Shown: one piece after another, positions 7,289 through 13,913 of the stretch
Layout: each line of letters begins with the position of its first letter
Numbering within the stretch: position 1 is the stretch's first letter
Assembly (NCBI GenBank): GCA_947383685.1
Contig: CANDEE010000037.1
Span: 1 to 19,237 of the forward strand
Direction of reading: 5' to 3'
From: an uncultured Pseudoflavonifractor sp.
GTDB taxonomy: Bacteria > Bacillota > Clostridia > Oscillospirales > Oscillospiraceae
DNA length: 19,237 bases
Made by a program: the position numbers and the translations under genes
The notes under the pieces: generated by a model
What the model saw: only the letters and a program-made list of their open reading frames with translations
Database searches by the model: none
Told to the model about the DNA's origin: nothing

Positions 7289-8124
7289 GTGCGGTCACCT
7301 CTCGTGGTAAAAATCATTAAATCCTCCAGGGTGGGCATATCCAGGGGCAGGTTCGGGTAGGCCTGCCGGAAAGCCGTCCTGTCGTTGACAAGGGCCTGGC
7401 AGCCGTAGTCTCCCTCCCGCTTACCTACGATGAGGGACGGGTCTATTCTGGCCAGGTCGGTCTTGGAGCAGGAAAGCTTGGCGTATCGACCCAGCAGCTC
7501 GTCCTTGGCCCCCGAAATGGTGAGTTTTCCCTTGTGAAGGTAGGCCACATAGTCGCATATCTTTTCCAGGTCGCTGGTAATATGGCTGGAAATGAGAATG
7601 GCGTGATCCTCGTCGGAGAGGAAGGAGAGAAATTCGTCCAAAATCTCGTCCCGAACCACCGGGTCAAGGCCGGAGGTGGCCTCGTCCAGCACCAGCAGCC
7701 TGGGCCTGTGGCTGAGGGCGGCAGCGATGGACAGCTTCATCTTCATGCCCCGGGAGAGCTCCTTCACTTTTTTGCCTTGGGGCAGGTCGAACTTTTCCAA
7801 ATAGTGGGCAAAAAGCTCATTTTCCCAGCCAGGGAACATTCCGGCGCAGGATTTCCCCACCTCCTCCACCTTTAACTGGTCGGAAAAGGGGCACTCGTCG
7901 GGGACATAGCCTACGCCCCCAAGGCCCTCTCCTTCCAGCAGCTCCACGCTGCCGCCATCGGGATGTAAAATGCCCAGCAGACACTTGATGGCAGTGGATT
8001 TGCCCGCGCCGTTTTCTCCGATCAGCCCCAGAATGGTGCCGCCGGGGACGGCAAGAGATACCTCGTCCAGCCGAAAGGAGCCAAAATCCTTGGTCAGGCG
8101 ATCCAGCTTCATGGCATACTTCAT
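7285..8124 (-). CDS. ABC transporter ATP-binding protein (YtrB/BcrA type)
   Basis: A 279-residue cytoplasmic ATPase that would power the permease encoded immediately downstream. Visible motifs are Walker A GENGAGKST (36-44), the signature LSRGM (123-127), Walker B LLVLDE (143-148), the D-loop SGLD and the switch histidine in ISSHI (His181). Where many ABC proteins carry the Q-loop glutamine this one reads GYVPDE (72-77), a variant I associate with this exporter subfamily. The last 80 residues lie beyond the nucleotide-binding core. GGAGG lies 8 bases before the ATG at 8124, just overlapping the end of the regulator gene (3-base gap). Regulation is through the GntR repressor of the same operon. 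Confidence 0.93.
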   Translation of the reverse strand: MKYAMKLDRLTKDFGSFRLDEVSLAVPGGTILGLIGENGAGKSTAIKCLLGILHPDGGSVELLEGEGLGGVGYVPDECPFSDQLKVEEVGKSCAGMFPGWENELFAHYLEKFDLPQGKKVKELSRGMKMKLSIAAALSHRPRLLVLDEATSGLDPVVRDEILDEFLSFLSDEDHAILISSHITSDLEKICDYVAYLHKGKLTISGAKDELLGRYAKLSCSKTDLARIDPSLIVGKREGDYGCQALVNDRTAFRQAYPNLPLDMPTLEDLMIFTTRGDRT

Positions 8125-8127
8125 GAT

Positions 8128-8502
8128 TTATTCCTCCCCATACAGGATGTCCAATGTTTCTTTTACTTCCGCGGCGGTAACCCCGCCCAGCTTGGCGCTC
8201 TCCACCGCCTTTTGGAGATATTCCTCCACCTGCCGGAGGGCGTTCTCCCGCGCCAACTCCAGGTTCCGGGGGGCCACGAAGCAGCCCTTGCCGGGAACGG
8301 TGGTGATAAAGCCCTCCCGCTCCAGCTCCTCATAGGCCCGTTTGGTGGTGATGACCGAAATGCGCAGGTCATGGGCCAGGGCCCGCATGGAGGGCAGGGC
8401 CTCCCCCTCCCCCAAACCCCCGGCGAGGATCAGGGCCTTCACCTGACGGGTGATCTGGTCGTAAATGGGGGCCTCTCCCGTATTTCTGATGATAATATCC
8501 AT
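8128..8502 (-). CDS. GntR family regulator, YtrA subfamily
   Basis: A 124-residue repressor, the first gene of the ABC exporter operon. The N-terminal winged helix (about 11-78) shows the family pattern PIYDQITRQVKALILAG, then LPSMRALAHDLRIS.ITTKRAYEELEREGFI and GKGCFV. The short helical tail (about 80-124) lacks an effector-binding FadR or UTRA domain, which is the mark of the YtrA group. Such regulators usually repress their own operon and release it on envelope or antibiotic stress. The open frame extends to 8655, but that runs through the promoter, and GGAG lies 8 bases before the ATG at 8502. An inverted repeat with direct half-sites overlaps the promoter, supporting autoregulation. Confidence 0.92.
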   Translation of the reverse strand: MDIIIRNTGEAPIYDQITRQVKALILAGGLGEGEALPSMRALAHDLRISVITTKRAYEELEREGFITTVPGKGCFVAPRNLELARENALRQVEEYLQKAVESAKLGGVTAAEVKETLDILYGEE

Positions 8503-8531
8503 GTCATCACTCCAACCCTTTTGATTGTGCT

Positions 8532-8569
8532 TACTGTATCTATCTGATATATACAGTATAACACAGTAT
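8532..8569. promoter_or_regulatory. Probable GntR operator: inverted repeat plus a phased extra half-site
   Basis: TACTGTAT (8532-8539) and ATACAGTA (8551-8558) form a perfect 8-bp inverted repeat around 11 bases. A further copy of ACAGTAT at 8563-8569 stands exactly 10 bp from the one at 8553-8559, one helical turn away. One arm overlaps the -10 box and the third copy lies in the promoter spacer. Binding would block RNA polymerase. Confidence 0.7.
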
Positions 8570-8582
8570 GGGCCATTGTCAA
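8555..8582 (-). promoter_or_regulatory. Sigma-A promoter of the GntR-ABC operon
   Basis: On the minus strand a consensus -35 TTGACA (8577-8582), a 16-bp spacer and -10 TATACT (8555-8560). The expected start is near 8548, inside the inverted repeat. Confidence 0.85.
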
Positions 8583-8660
8583 TAGGAAATTTTTGCGGGG
8601 GCTGTAAATGGAGCCAACGGTTTAAAAAAGTAAAAGCCCTTTTATGCCTTGACAAATCAA

Positions 8661-8692
8661 TACCCCCAGCGCCGCAATGGGCGCTGGGGGTA
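8661..8692 (-). terminator. Hairpin terminator of the sigma/anti-sigma operon
   Basis: A perfect 13-bp stem (8661-8673 with 8680-8692) with a 6-base loop, 46 bases after the anti-sigma stop codon at 8739. The tail on the minus strand (TTGATTTG) is only a broken T-run, so termination may be partial. Confidence 0.7.
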
Positions 8693-8738
8693 CACTATAT
8701 CCAAATGACGGAACACAAGGGAGCATAGCCACGTCTTC

Positions 8739-9599
8739 TTAATTTTCCGATGATGGAATCACAAATTCCAAATTTCCTGCGGTTCCTGCGGCAATACTGT
8801 ATTTGGGAAAGCATACAACGACCGCGCCATCTTCACGGACATAGAAAGCGGTGCTTTCATCTACTGTGGTAAAGCCCCCTTTGTCCGGAGCAAAGAACGA
8901 GGAGGAGTCACCGGCGTATGCAGACTCATCAATCTCCTTTTGAATGGCGGCATTGCAGACGGCGACCCAATCGTCCCCCAGAAAATCCCGGAGCGTCAAA
9001 TCCCGATTCTTTGCGAAATCCAGATTATAGTAGTAACGTTCCTCATTGGAGGACACCCACTCCTTCGCAAAGGACACCATGAAGGAAACCCGCTCCTCCG
9101 TCTGGCTCTTGATTTCGTAGTCGATGATCACGTCCATTTCACGGCCGCCCCACTCCTCCTCCGTGCCGCCGGTGGCAAAAAAGGCTTCCCGGTAATCATC
9201 CCAGTCTTGCTGCGCCTTGGCGAGATGCTGTTCGACCTTCTCCTGGATAAGGGCATTGACTTTCTCCGCCAAAGCGCCTTCCGTTGCCACTTCAGGGACA
9301 TAAACATCGTAATCAATGCCGTCTGCGGACTTATTGTAGTCCGCAAAGGTCAGCACCTGGAATAGCTCTCCCAAAACCGGAACATTAGCGGCGGCACGGG
9401 CCAGGGTAGGCGACAGGTTCAACCCTGCCAGCACCAGACAGATGCAGGCAGCGGCAGTCATCCAGCGCCGGATTGTCCGATTGCGGCGGCTCCGGTACTG
9501 CGCCTTCCCCATCCGGATCCCCTCCTGGACGCGCTCCGGCAGTTCCGGAGGGATGGTGATGTTATCATAGGCTTCCTTGGCCTGTTTGAATTCATCCAT
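8739..9599 (-). CDS. Membrane anti-sigma factor with RsiV-like DUF4163/DUF3298 sensor region
   Basis: A 286-residue single-pass protein. The N-terminal 40 residues (IPPELPERVQEGIRMG, then an Arg-rich stretch) are cytoplasmic and should hold the ECF sigma factor. A hydrophobic segment (about 45-65) crosses the membrane. Outside, about 90-190 and 190-286 resemble DUF4163 and DUF3298 (NRDLTLRDFLGDDW, a later TAFYVREDGAVVVCFPKYSIA and a final EFVIP). In Bacillus subtilis RsiV this fold binds lysozyme and is then cleaved to free sigma-V. Lysozyme sensing here is inference. The ATG at 9608 overlaps the sigma stop (ATGA), but its AAGGAG is only 1 base away. The same site is 10 bases from the ATG at 9599, which is preferred. 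Confidence 0.85.
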   Translation of the reverse strand: MDEFKQAKEAYDNITIPPELPERVQEGIRMGKAQYRSRRNRTIRRWMTAAACICLVLAGLNLSPTLARAAANVPVLGELFQVLTFADYNKSADGIDYDVYVPEVATEGALAEKVNALIQEKVEQHLAKAQQDWDDYREAFFATGGTEEEWGGREMDVIIDYEIKSQTEERVSFMVSFAKEWVSSNEERYYYNLDFAKNRDLTLRDFLGDDWVAVCNAAIQKEIDESAYAGDSSSFFAPDKGGFTTVDESTAFYVREDGAVVVCFPKYSIAAGTAGNLEFVIPSSEN

Positions 9600-9604
9600 A
9601 AGAC

Positions 9605-10075
9605 TCATACTCCTTCTATTGCAATGCGTAATTTTTTCAAGCCGGCGTATAGGCGGCTTTTCACAGTACTCAAATTCTGCCCAGTCACTTGGCTGATCTC
9701 TTTCAAGGACAGTTCCTCATAAAACCGCAGCTTAATGACTACCCCTACTTCTGGCGGCAGAGCCTCTATCCGCCGAACCAACGTATCATCGGCAGGTTCC
9801 GGTTCCTCCTGGGAGAGCTCCAAACCCTCCGGAAAGGGAACCACCCGCGCCCTCTGGCGGAGGGAATCGTTGCAGGTGTTCAGCAGAATACGGTAAAACC
9901 AAGACCGGACTGCCCCAACGTCCCGAAGGCTGTTCTGCCGTTCCAGAGCACGGCAGACAGCAGTCTGCACAGCGTCCAAAGCCTCGTCAGGGTTCTTCAA
10001 AACGTTATAGGCCAGCCGATAAAATCCAGCTTGATTTTCAATAAGGTACTGCGTCAGAATCTCCTCTTTCGTCAC
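9605..10075 (-). CDS. ECF RNA polymerase sigma factor (sigma-V-like)
   Basis: A 156-residue extracytoplasmic-function sigma factor. Region sigma-2 (about 14-80) shows FYRLAYNVLKNPDEALDAVQTAVCRAL and SWFYRILLNTCNDSLR. Region sigma-4 (about 98-150) shows ALPPEVGVVIKLRFYEELSLKEIS, then the recognition helix TGQNLSTVKSRLYAGLKKLR. It directs RNA polymerase to stress promoters and is presumably held inactive by the membrane protein encoded next, whose start overlaps its stop. The longest frame begins at a TTG at 10102 with no ribosome site. The GTG at 10075 has AAAGGA 8 bases upstream and fits the family length, so it is chosen. Both a sigma-A and an ECF-like promoter precede it. Confidence 0.92.
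   Translation of the reverse strand: MTKEEILTQYLIENQAGFYRLAYNVLKNPDEALDAVQTAVCRALERQNSLRDVGAVRSWFYRILLNTCNDSLRQRARVVPFPEGLELSQEEPEPADDTLVRRIEALPPEVGVVIKLRFYEELSLKEISQVTGQNLSTVKSRLYAGLKKLRIAIEGV
9610..9615 (-). promoter_or_regulatory. Ribosome binding site that favours the start at 9599
   Basis: AAGGAG on the minus strand lies inside the last codons of the sigma gene. It is 1 base before the ATG at 9608 and 10 bases before the in-frame ATG at 9599. Terminating ribosomes could still restart at 9608, so both starts remain possible. Confidence 0.5.
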
Positions 10076-10083
10076 ATCGATGT

Positions 10084-10089
10084 TCCTTT
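10084..10089 (-). promoter_or_regulatory. Ribosome binding site selecting the GTG start of the ECF sigma gene
   Basis: AAAGGA on the minus strand, 8 bases before the GTG at 10075. An ATG overlapping this GTG is out of frame. Confidence 0.65.
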
Positions 10090-10152
10090 CTGCTCGCTCC
10101 AAAGCTGAGATGCGGGGGTTGACATCGTTCTATCCGGCCGTGAAGATCGGTA

Positions 10153-10181
10153 TCTATATCATAGACGGAGTATATGGTCAA
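10153..10181 (-). promoter_or_regulatory. Sigma-A promoter of the ECF sigma operon
   Basis: On the minus strand -35 TTGACC (10176-10181), a 17-bp spacer and -10 TATAGA (10153-10158). The expected start is near 10146, about 70 bases before the GTG start. Confidence 0.6.
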
Positions 10182-10190
10182 AAAGTTTGA
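10164..10190 (-). promoter_or_regulatory. Candidate ECF (autoregulatory) promoter
   Basis: On the minus strand TCAAAC (10185-10190) and CGTC (10164-10167) are separated by 17 bases. This resembles the AAC / CGT pattern of ECF-dependent promoters such as those of sigma-W and sigma-V. It is interleaved with the sigma-A promoter. Self-activation is usual for such factors, but the match rests on short motifs. Confidence 0.4.
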
Positions 10191-10258
10191 GGACAAGCAA
10201 AAAATATCTCTGATTTTAACAGGGGTATGCTTCCACTGTTCTACCCCCCAAAAACAAT

Positions 10259-10288
10259 GAGGGAGGAGTGTATATGCACTCCTCCCTC
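10259..10288 (-). terminator. Rho-independent terminator of the rpe-rpiB-serC-serA operon
   Basis: A perfect 12-bp stem (10259-10270 with 10277-10288) with a 6-base loop, 21 bases past the serA stop. On the minus strand it is followed by ATTGTTTTT. Confidence 0.88.
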
Positions 10289-10308
10289 TATCACACTTCG
10301 GACTATGC

Positions 10309-11478
10309 TCAGTGGGTCAGGTACCGCACCCGGAGGACGCCGTCGATGGCACGGATGTCCTCAATTTCCTTATCGGACACCCGGCTGGCGATGTCCACCA
10401 CGGTGTAGGCATACTCCCCCTTGGATTTGTTGGTCATGTTCTCCACATTGACCCCCTCGTCGCTAAGGAGGGCGGTGATCTGGGCCAGCATACCGGGACT
10501 GTTTTTGTGGATGACGCAGATCCGGGCGATGCCGGACCAGGGCTGTTCCAGAGTAGGCAGGTTCACGCTGTTGCGGATGTTGCCGTTTTCCAGGTACTCC
10601 CGCAGCTCCTGGGCCGCCATGACGGCGCAGTTCTCCTCGCTCTCCGGGGTAGAGGCCCCCAGATGGGGGATGAGGGTCACGTTCTTGCAGCCCGCCAGCA
10701 CGTTGGTGGGGAAATCGGTGACATAGGAGGCCACCTTGCCGCTCTGGAGGGCAGCGACCAGGTCAGGCTCGTTTACCAGGCCGCCCCGGGCCAGGTTGAT
10801 GATACGGACCCCGCCCTTCATCATATGGATGGCGTCCTCGTTGATCATGCCCTTAGTCTCCTTGCTCATGGGCACGTGGATGGTAATATAGTCGCAGTTT
10901 TTATAGATGGTCTCCAAATCGGGGGCCACGTGAACCATGCGGGACAGGCTGAGGGCCGCGTCCACCGACAGGAAGGGGTCGTGACCGTAGACGTTCATGC
11001 CCAACTTGGTGGCGATATTCGCCACCTGAACGCCGATGGCACCCAGGCCGATGACCCCCAGGGTCTTACCCATGACCTCGGGACCCACAAACTGGCTCTT
11101 GCCCTTCTCCACTACGGTGGTCACATCCACTCCGGCGGTGACCTGGGCGTCCACCCACTTGGAGCCCCCCACCACGTTCCGGGAGGAGAGCATCAGGGCG
11201 CAGACGGTAAGCTCCTTCACGGCGTTGGCGTTGGCGCCGGGGGTGTTAAAGACCACGATGCCCGCCTGGGAGCAGCGGTCCACGGGGATGTTGTTCACCC
11301 CCGCCCCGGCCCGGGCAATGGCCCGGAGGGTATCGGGAAATGGATACTCCTGCATATCCGCCGAGCGGACCAGGATGCCGTCCTCCTGCTCCTCGCTGTC
11401 GGAGACGGTATACCGGGCCTTATCCAGCTGGCTGAGGCCCGCGGGAGAAATCTTATTCAGTGTCTTGATACGGAACAT
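10309..11478 (-). CDS. serA: D-3-phosphoglycerate dehydrogenase with ACT domain
   Basis: A 389-residue NAD-dependent enzyme for the first step of serine synthesis, 3-phosphoglycerate to 3-phosphohydroxypyruvate, in the cytoplasm. The nucleotide-binding motif GLGAIG is at 144-149 with the following acidic YGHDP at 164-168. The substrate region GAGVNNIPVD, the catalytic arginine in NLARGG (Arg231) and the histidine in IPHLGAST (His272) are all visible. In place of the usual DVFxxEP glutamate the sequence reads VTDFPTNV (253-260) with no Glu before His272. A C-terminal ACT domain (about 317-389, ICVIHKNSPGMLAQITALLSDEGVNVENM) may give serine feedback. GAGGAGG lies 8 bases before the ATG. It is the last gene of the operon, 15 bases after serC. 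No serB is in the window. Confidence 0.93.
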   Translation of the reverse strand: MFRIKTLNKISPAGLSQLDKARYTVSDSEEQEDGILVRSADMQEYPFPDTLRAIARAGAGVNNIPVDRCSQAGIVVFNTPGANANAVKELTVCALMLSSRNVVGGSKWVDAQVTAGVDVTTVVEKGKSQFVGPEVMGKTLGVIGLGAIGVQVANIATKLGMNVYGHDPFLSVDAALSLSRMVHVAPDLETIYKNCDYITIHVPMSKETKGMINEDAIHMMKGGVRIINLARGGLVNEPDLVAALQSGKVASYVTDFPTNVLAGCKNVTLIPHLGASTPESEENCAVMAAQELREYLENGNIRNSVNLPTLEQPWSGIARICVIHKNSPGMLAQITALLSDEGVNVENMTNKSKGEYAYTVVDIASRVSDKEIEDIRAIDGVLRVRYLTH

Positions 11479-11493
11479 CGGAACAGCCTCCTC

Positions 11494-12573
11494 TTAATTC
11501 TCTTTGTCGAACTTCCGGATGAAGTCCGCCAGCTTCTCCACGCCCTCCACAGGCATAGCGTTATAAATGCTGGCCCGCATACCGCCCACGTTGCGGTGAC
11601 CCTTCAGGTTGGTGAACCCGGCGGCGGTGGCTTCGGAGACAAACTTGGCGTCCAACTCCTCGCTCACCGAGCGGAAGGTCACGTTCATGTCGGAGCGGCT
11701 CCCCGGCTGGGCGGCGCAGGTGAAAAGTCTGGAGGAATCCAGCACGTCATAGAGCATCTGGGCCTTGCCGTGCTTGATCTTCTCCATGCCTTCCACTCCC
11801 CCCTGGCTCTCCAGCCAGTCCAGAGTCAGGCCCAGCATGTAGATGCACCAGCAGGGAGGCGTATTATACATGGAGTCCTTGTCGATCATGGTCTTGTAGC
11901 CCAGCATCAGGGGGGTGTAGGGAAGCTCCTTCCCCGCCAGCTCCTCCTTAACGATGACTACGGTGAGCCCCGCGGGGGCCATATTCTTCTGGGCGCCGGC
12001 AAAAATGACGCCGTACCTGCTCACGTCCACAGGCCGGGAGAGGATGTTGGAGGACATATCGCACACCAGGGGCACGTCCCCCGTCTCGGGCACATACTGC
12101 CACTCGGTACCGTAAATGGTATTGTTGGCACAGTAGTAGAAGTAGCTGGCCTTGGGGTCCAGCTTGAGCTGGGCCTGGGTGGGGATATAGGTGTGATTCT
12201 GGTCCTCGCTGGTGGCGGCTACGCTGATCTCGCCGTACTTCAGGGCCTCCTTATAGGCCAGCTTGGAAAAGTTGCCCGTGACGGCATAGTCCGCCTTCCC
12301 TGTGGCTCCGATGAGGTTCAGGGGCACGGCGGAAAACTGGGTGGAGGCGCCTCCCTGAAGGAACAGCACCTTGTAGCCCTCGGGAACACGCAGGGCCTTG
12401 CGGAATTTTGCCTGGGTGTCGTCAAATATCTTCTGGAACACCTTGGAGCGGTGGCTCATCTCCATGACGGACATCCCGGAGCCCTGGTAATTGGTGATTT
12501 CGGCTCCCGCCCGCTCCAAAGCCTCCAGCGGGAGCATGGAGGGGCCGGCGGAAAAGTTGTATACTCTGTCCAT
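11494..12573 (-). CDS. serC: Phosphoserine aminotransferase
   Basis: A 359-residue class-V aminotransferase that turns 3-phosphohydroxypyruvate and glutamate into O-phosphoserine, the second serine step, using pyridoxal phosphate. Family marks are the start VYNFSAGPSMLP, the phosphate-contact GGAST (74-78), VVCDMSSNI-like VCDMSSNILSRP (170-181) and the lysine that binds the cofactor in FAGAQKNMAPAG (Lys196). The length is that of the family. AAAGGAGG lies 9 bases before the ATG. It lies 20 bases after rpiB and 15 before serA, so the two serine genes are cotranscribed and their products act one after the other (SerA first, then SerC). Confidence 0.96.
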   Translation of the reverse strand: MDRVYNFSAGPSMLPLEALERAGAEITNYQGSGMSVMEMSHRSKVFQKIFDDTQAKFRKALRVPEGYKVLFLQGGASTQFSAVPLNLIGATGKADYAVTGNFSKLAYKEALKYGEISVAATSEDQNHTYIPTQAQLKLDPKASYFYYCANNTIYGTEWQYVPETGDVPLVCDMSSNILSRPVDVSRYGVIFAGAQKNMAPAGLTVVIVKEELAGKELPYTPLMLGYKTMIDKDSMYNTPPCWCIYMLGLTLDWLESQGGVEGMEKIKHGKAQMLYDVLDSSRLFTCAAQPGSRSDMNVTFRSVSEELDAKFVSEATAAGFTNLKGHRNVGGMRASIYNAMPVEGVEKLADFIRKFDKEN

Positions 12574-12593
12574 AGTGTAGTTCCTCCTTTGAT

Positions 12594-13061
12594 TCAGTTC
12601 TCGTGGGCCGCTTTCAAGTCCTGGGTCCGCTCAATTTCTCCAATCATGTCGACACGGACCTGGTGACGGCCGCCCTCATACTTGGCGTTCAGCCACTCAT
12701 CCACAATCATCTTGGCGGTCTCGATCCCAATGACCCGGGCGCCAAAGGCAATGATGTTGGTGTTGTTGTGCTCCTTGGAAAGCTTGGCGGTATAGGGGTC
12801 GCTGCATACGCAGGCCCGGATACCCTTCACCTTGTTGGCCGCCAGGGAGATGCCCACTCCAGTGCCGCAAATCAGGATGCCGCCATCCACCTCGCCGTCT
12901 GCCACCAGCCGGGCCACCTTGTAGCCGCTGATGGGATAGTTGAACCGTTCGGTGGAGCCGGTACCCACATCCACCACCGCAATACCCTTAGCCTCCAAAT
13001 GGGCCTTGATTTCCTGCTTCATTTCCACTGCTACATGGTCGTTTCCGATTGCCAGCTTCAT
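12594..13061 (-). CDS. rpiB: Ribose-5-phosphate isomerase B (RpiB/LacAB family; possibly allose-6-phosphate isomerase)
   Basis: A 155-residue cytoplasmic isomerase. RpiB interconverts ribose 5-phosphate and ribulose 5-phosphate, and in Escherichia coli RpiB also isomerises allose 6-phosphate. The active-site block ILICGTGVGISLAANK carries the catalytic Cys65. NDH (7-9), EHNNTN (97-102) and YEGGRHQVRV (128-137) are also present, the last two close to those of the E. coli enzyme as I remember it. The open frame begins at 13082, but GGAGGA 9 bases before the ATG at 13061 and the family start MKLAIGNDH decide for 13061. It follows the epimerase gene by 34 bases and precedes serC by 20, so it is in one operon with both. 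Confidence 0.93.
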   Translation of the reverse strand: MKLAIGNDHVAVEMKQEIKAHLEAKGIAVVDVGTGSTERFNYPISGYKVARLVADGEVDGGILICGTGVGISLAANKVKGIRACVCSDPYTAKLSKEHNNTNIIAFGARVIGIETAKMIVDEWLNAKYEGGRHQVRVDMIGEIERTQDLKAAHEN

Positions 13062-13095
13062 AAATAATGCTCCTCCTGTCATTTAGAATCTCAGT

Positions 13096-13746
13096 TTACA
13101 GTGCCCGCAGCTCGGGCATGATTTCGGCGTAGCTTCTCCCCTTGCCGAAAAGGGCGCTGGTCCCCAGTACAAAGCCGTCCACACCCTGGCGGCTGAGCCG
13201 GGCGATGACCTGGAGGCTGCACGCGCCGTCGATAACCAGCTTGTAGCCGTATTTCTCCTTCTTTTGGGCAAGCTCTGCCAGCTTTTCGTCCACAAAGGGC
13301 AGGTACTTCTGCCCTGCAAAGCCGGGATTCACCGTCATAGCCAGCACATAGTCCGCCAAATTCAGCAGAGGCTCCACCGCCGCCACTCCGGTGCCGGGGT
13401 TCAGGGCAAGGCCTGCCTTGGCGCCCGCATCCTTGATTTTTTGCATGGTCCGGGCAGCGTGAGGGTCAGCCTCAGCGTGAATATAAATCAATTTTGCCCC
13501 AAGAGCCGCCAGTTTTTCCACGTAATTACCCGGAGTCAGACACATCATATGCACATCACAGGGGATGGAGGCATGGGAGCAGATATACTCCACGTCCTGA
13601 AGTCCCATCCCGTAATTTGGCACGAATTGCCCGTCCATCATGTCCAGGTGAAACAGGTCTGCCCCCGCCTTCTCCAGCCGGGACACCTCTCCCGCCAGGT
13701 CGCCAAAGTCGGCGCACATCATGGAAGGGCAAAGCAGCTTTTCCAT
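13096..13746 (-). CDS. Ribulose-phosphate 3-epimerase family protein, AlsE-like
   Basis: A 216-residue TIM-barrel epimerase, the first gene of the operon. The metal-binding quartet of the family is present: His33 and Asp35 in FHLDMMDGQFVPN, His66 in CDVHMM and Asp173 in VIDGAC. Rpe interconverts ribulose 5-phosphate and xylulose 5-phosphate. Several segments, however, follow the E. coli allulose-6-phosphate epimerase AlsE rather than Rpe: the opening CPSMMCADF, TVNPGFAGQ in place of PGFGGQ, and VIDGACS in place of VDGGI. The pairing with an AlsI-like RpiB strengthens this. Both activities remain possible. AAGGA lies 9 bases before the ATG. A strong promoter stands just upstream. Confidence 0.85.
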   Translation of the reverse strand: MEKLLCPSMMCADFGDLAGEVSRLEKAGADLFHLDMMDGQFVPNYGMGLQDVEYICSHASIPCDVHMMCLTPGNYVEKLAALGAKLIYIHAEADPHAARTMQKIKDAGAKAGLALNPGTGVAAVEPLLNLADYVLAMTVNPGFAGQKYLPFVDEKLAELAQKKEKYGYKLVIDGACSLQVIARLSRQGVDGFVLGTSALFGKGRSYAEIMPELRAL

Positions 13747-13781
13747 TCTCTCGCTTCCTTTCCCACTTCGTTACAAAGTAG

Positions 13782-13810
13782 ATTATAGGGCAATCGGCGG
13801 CAAGTTGCAA
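13782..13810 (-). promoter_or_regulatory. Sigma-A promoter of the rpe-rpiB-serC-serA operon
   Basis: On the minus strand -35 TTGCAA (13805-13810), a 17-bp spacer and a consensus -10 TATAAT (13782-13787). An A/T tract with a GGTTTT/AAAACC inverted repeat at about 13826-13842 lies where an UP element could be. The leader is about 30 bases, so no room exists for a riboswitch. Confidence 0.85.
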
Positions 13811-13857
13811 GAGGCGGACAAGATAGGTTTTAAAAAAAACCAAGGCCGTTTCTGTGC

Positions 13858-13893
13858 AAAAGGACCCAAAGCCCACGGGCTTTGGGTCCTTTT
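13858..13893 (-). terminator. Rho-independent terminator of the ABC importer operon
   Basis: A very strong perfect stem of 16-17 bp (13858-13874 with 13877-13893) flanked by AAAA and TTTT, about 20 bases past the permease stop. It insulates the importer operon from the rpe operon. Confidence 0.93.
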
Positions 13894-13913
13894 CTCCGGC
13901 ACGCCGGAATTCT

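Noticed and set aside
8503..8655. N-terminal extension of the GntR regulator
   Set aside because: It would cover the promoter and operator, and the family begins at the ATG at 8502 with a ribosome site.
8630..8660. TAAAAG/CTTTTA palindrome as a second terminator
   Set aside because: Loop of two bases and an AT-only stem; the GC hairpin at 8661-8692 explains termination better.
10191..10258. Possible small gene between the ECF promoter and the serA terminator
   Set aside because: Only about 70 bases, with stops in all frames that I could read and no ribosome site.
10312..12666. A 784-codon open frame on the plus strand, antisense to serA and serC
   Set aside because: It is a shadow of two certain enzyme genes, with compositionally biased His/Gly/Val-rich translation and no ribosome site.
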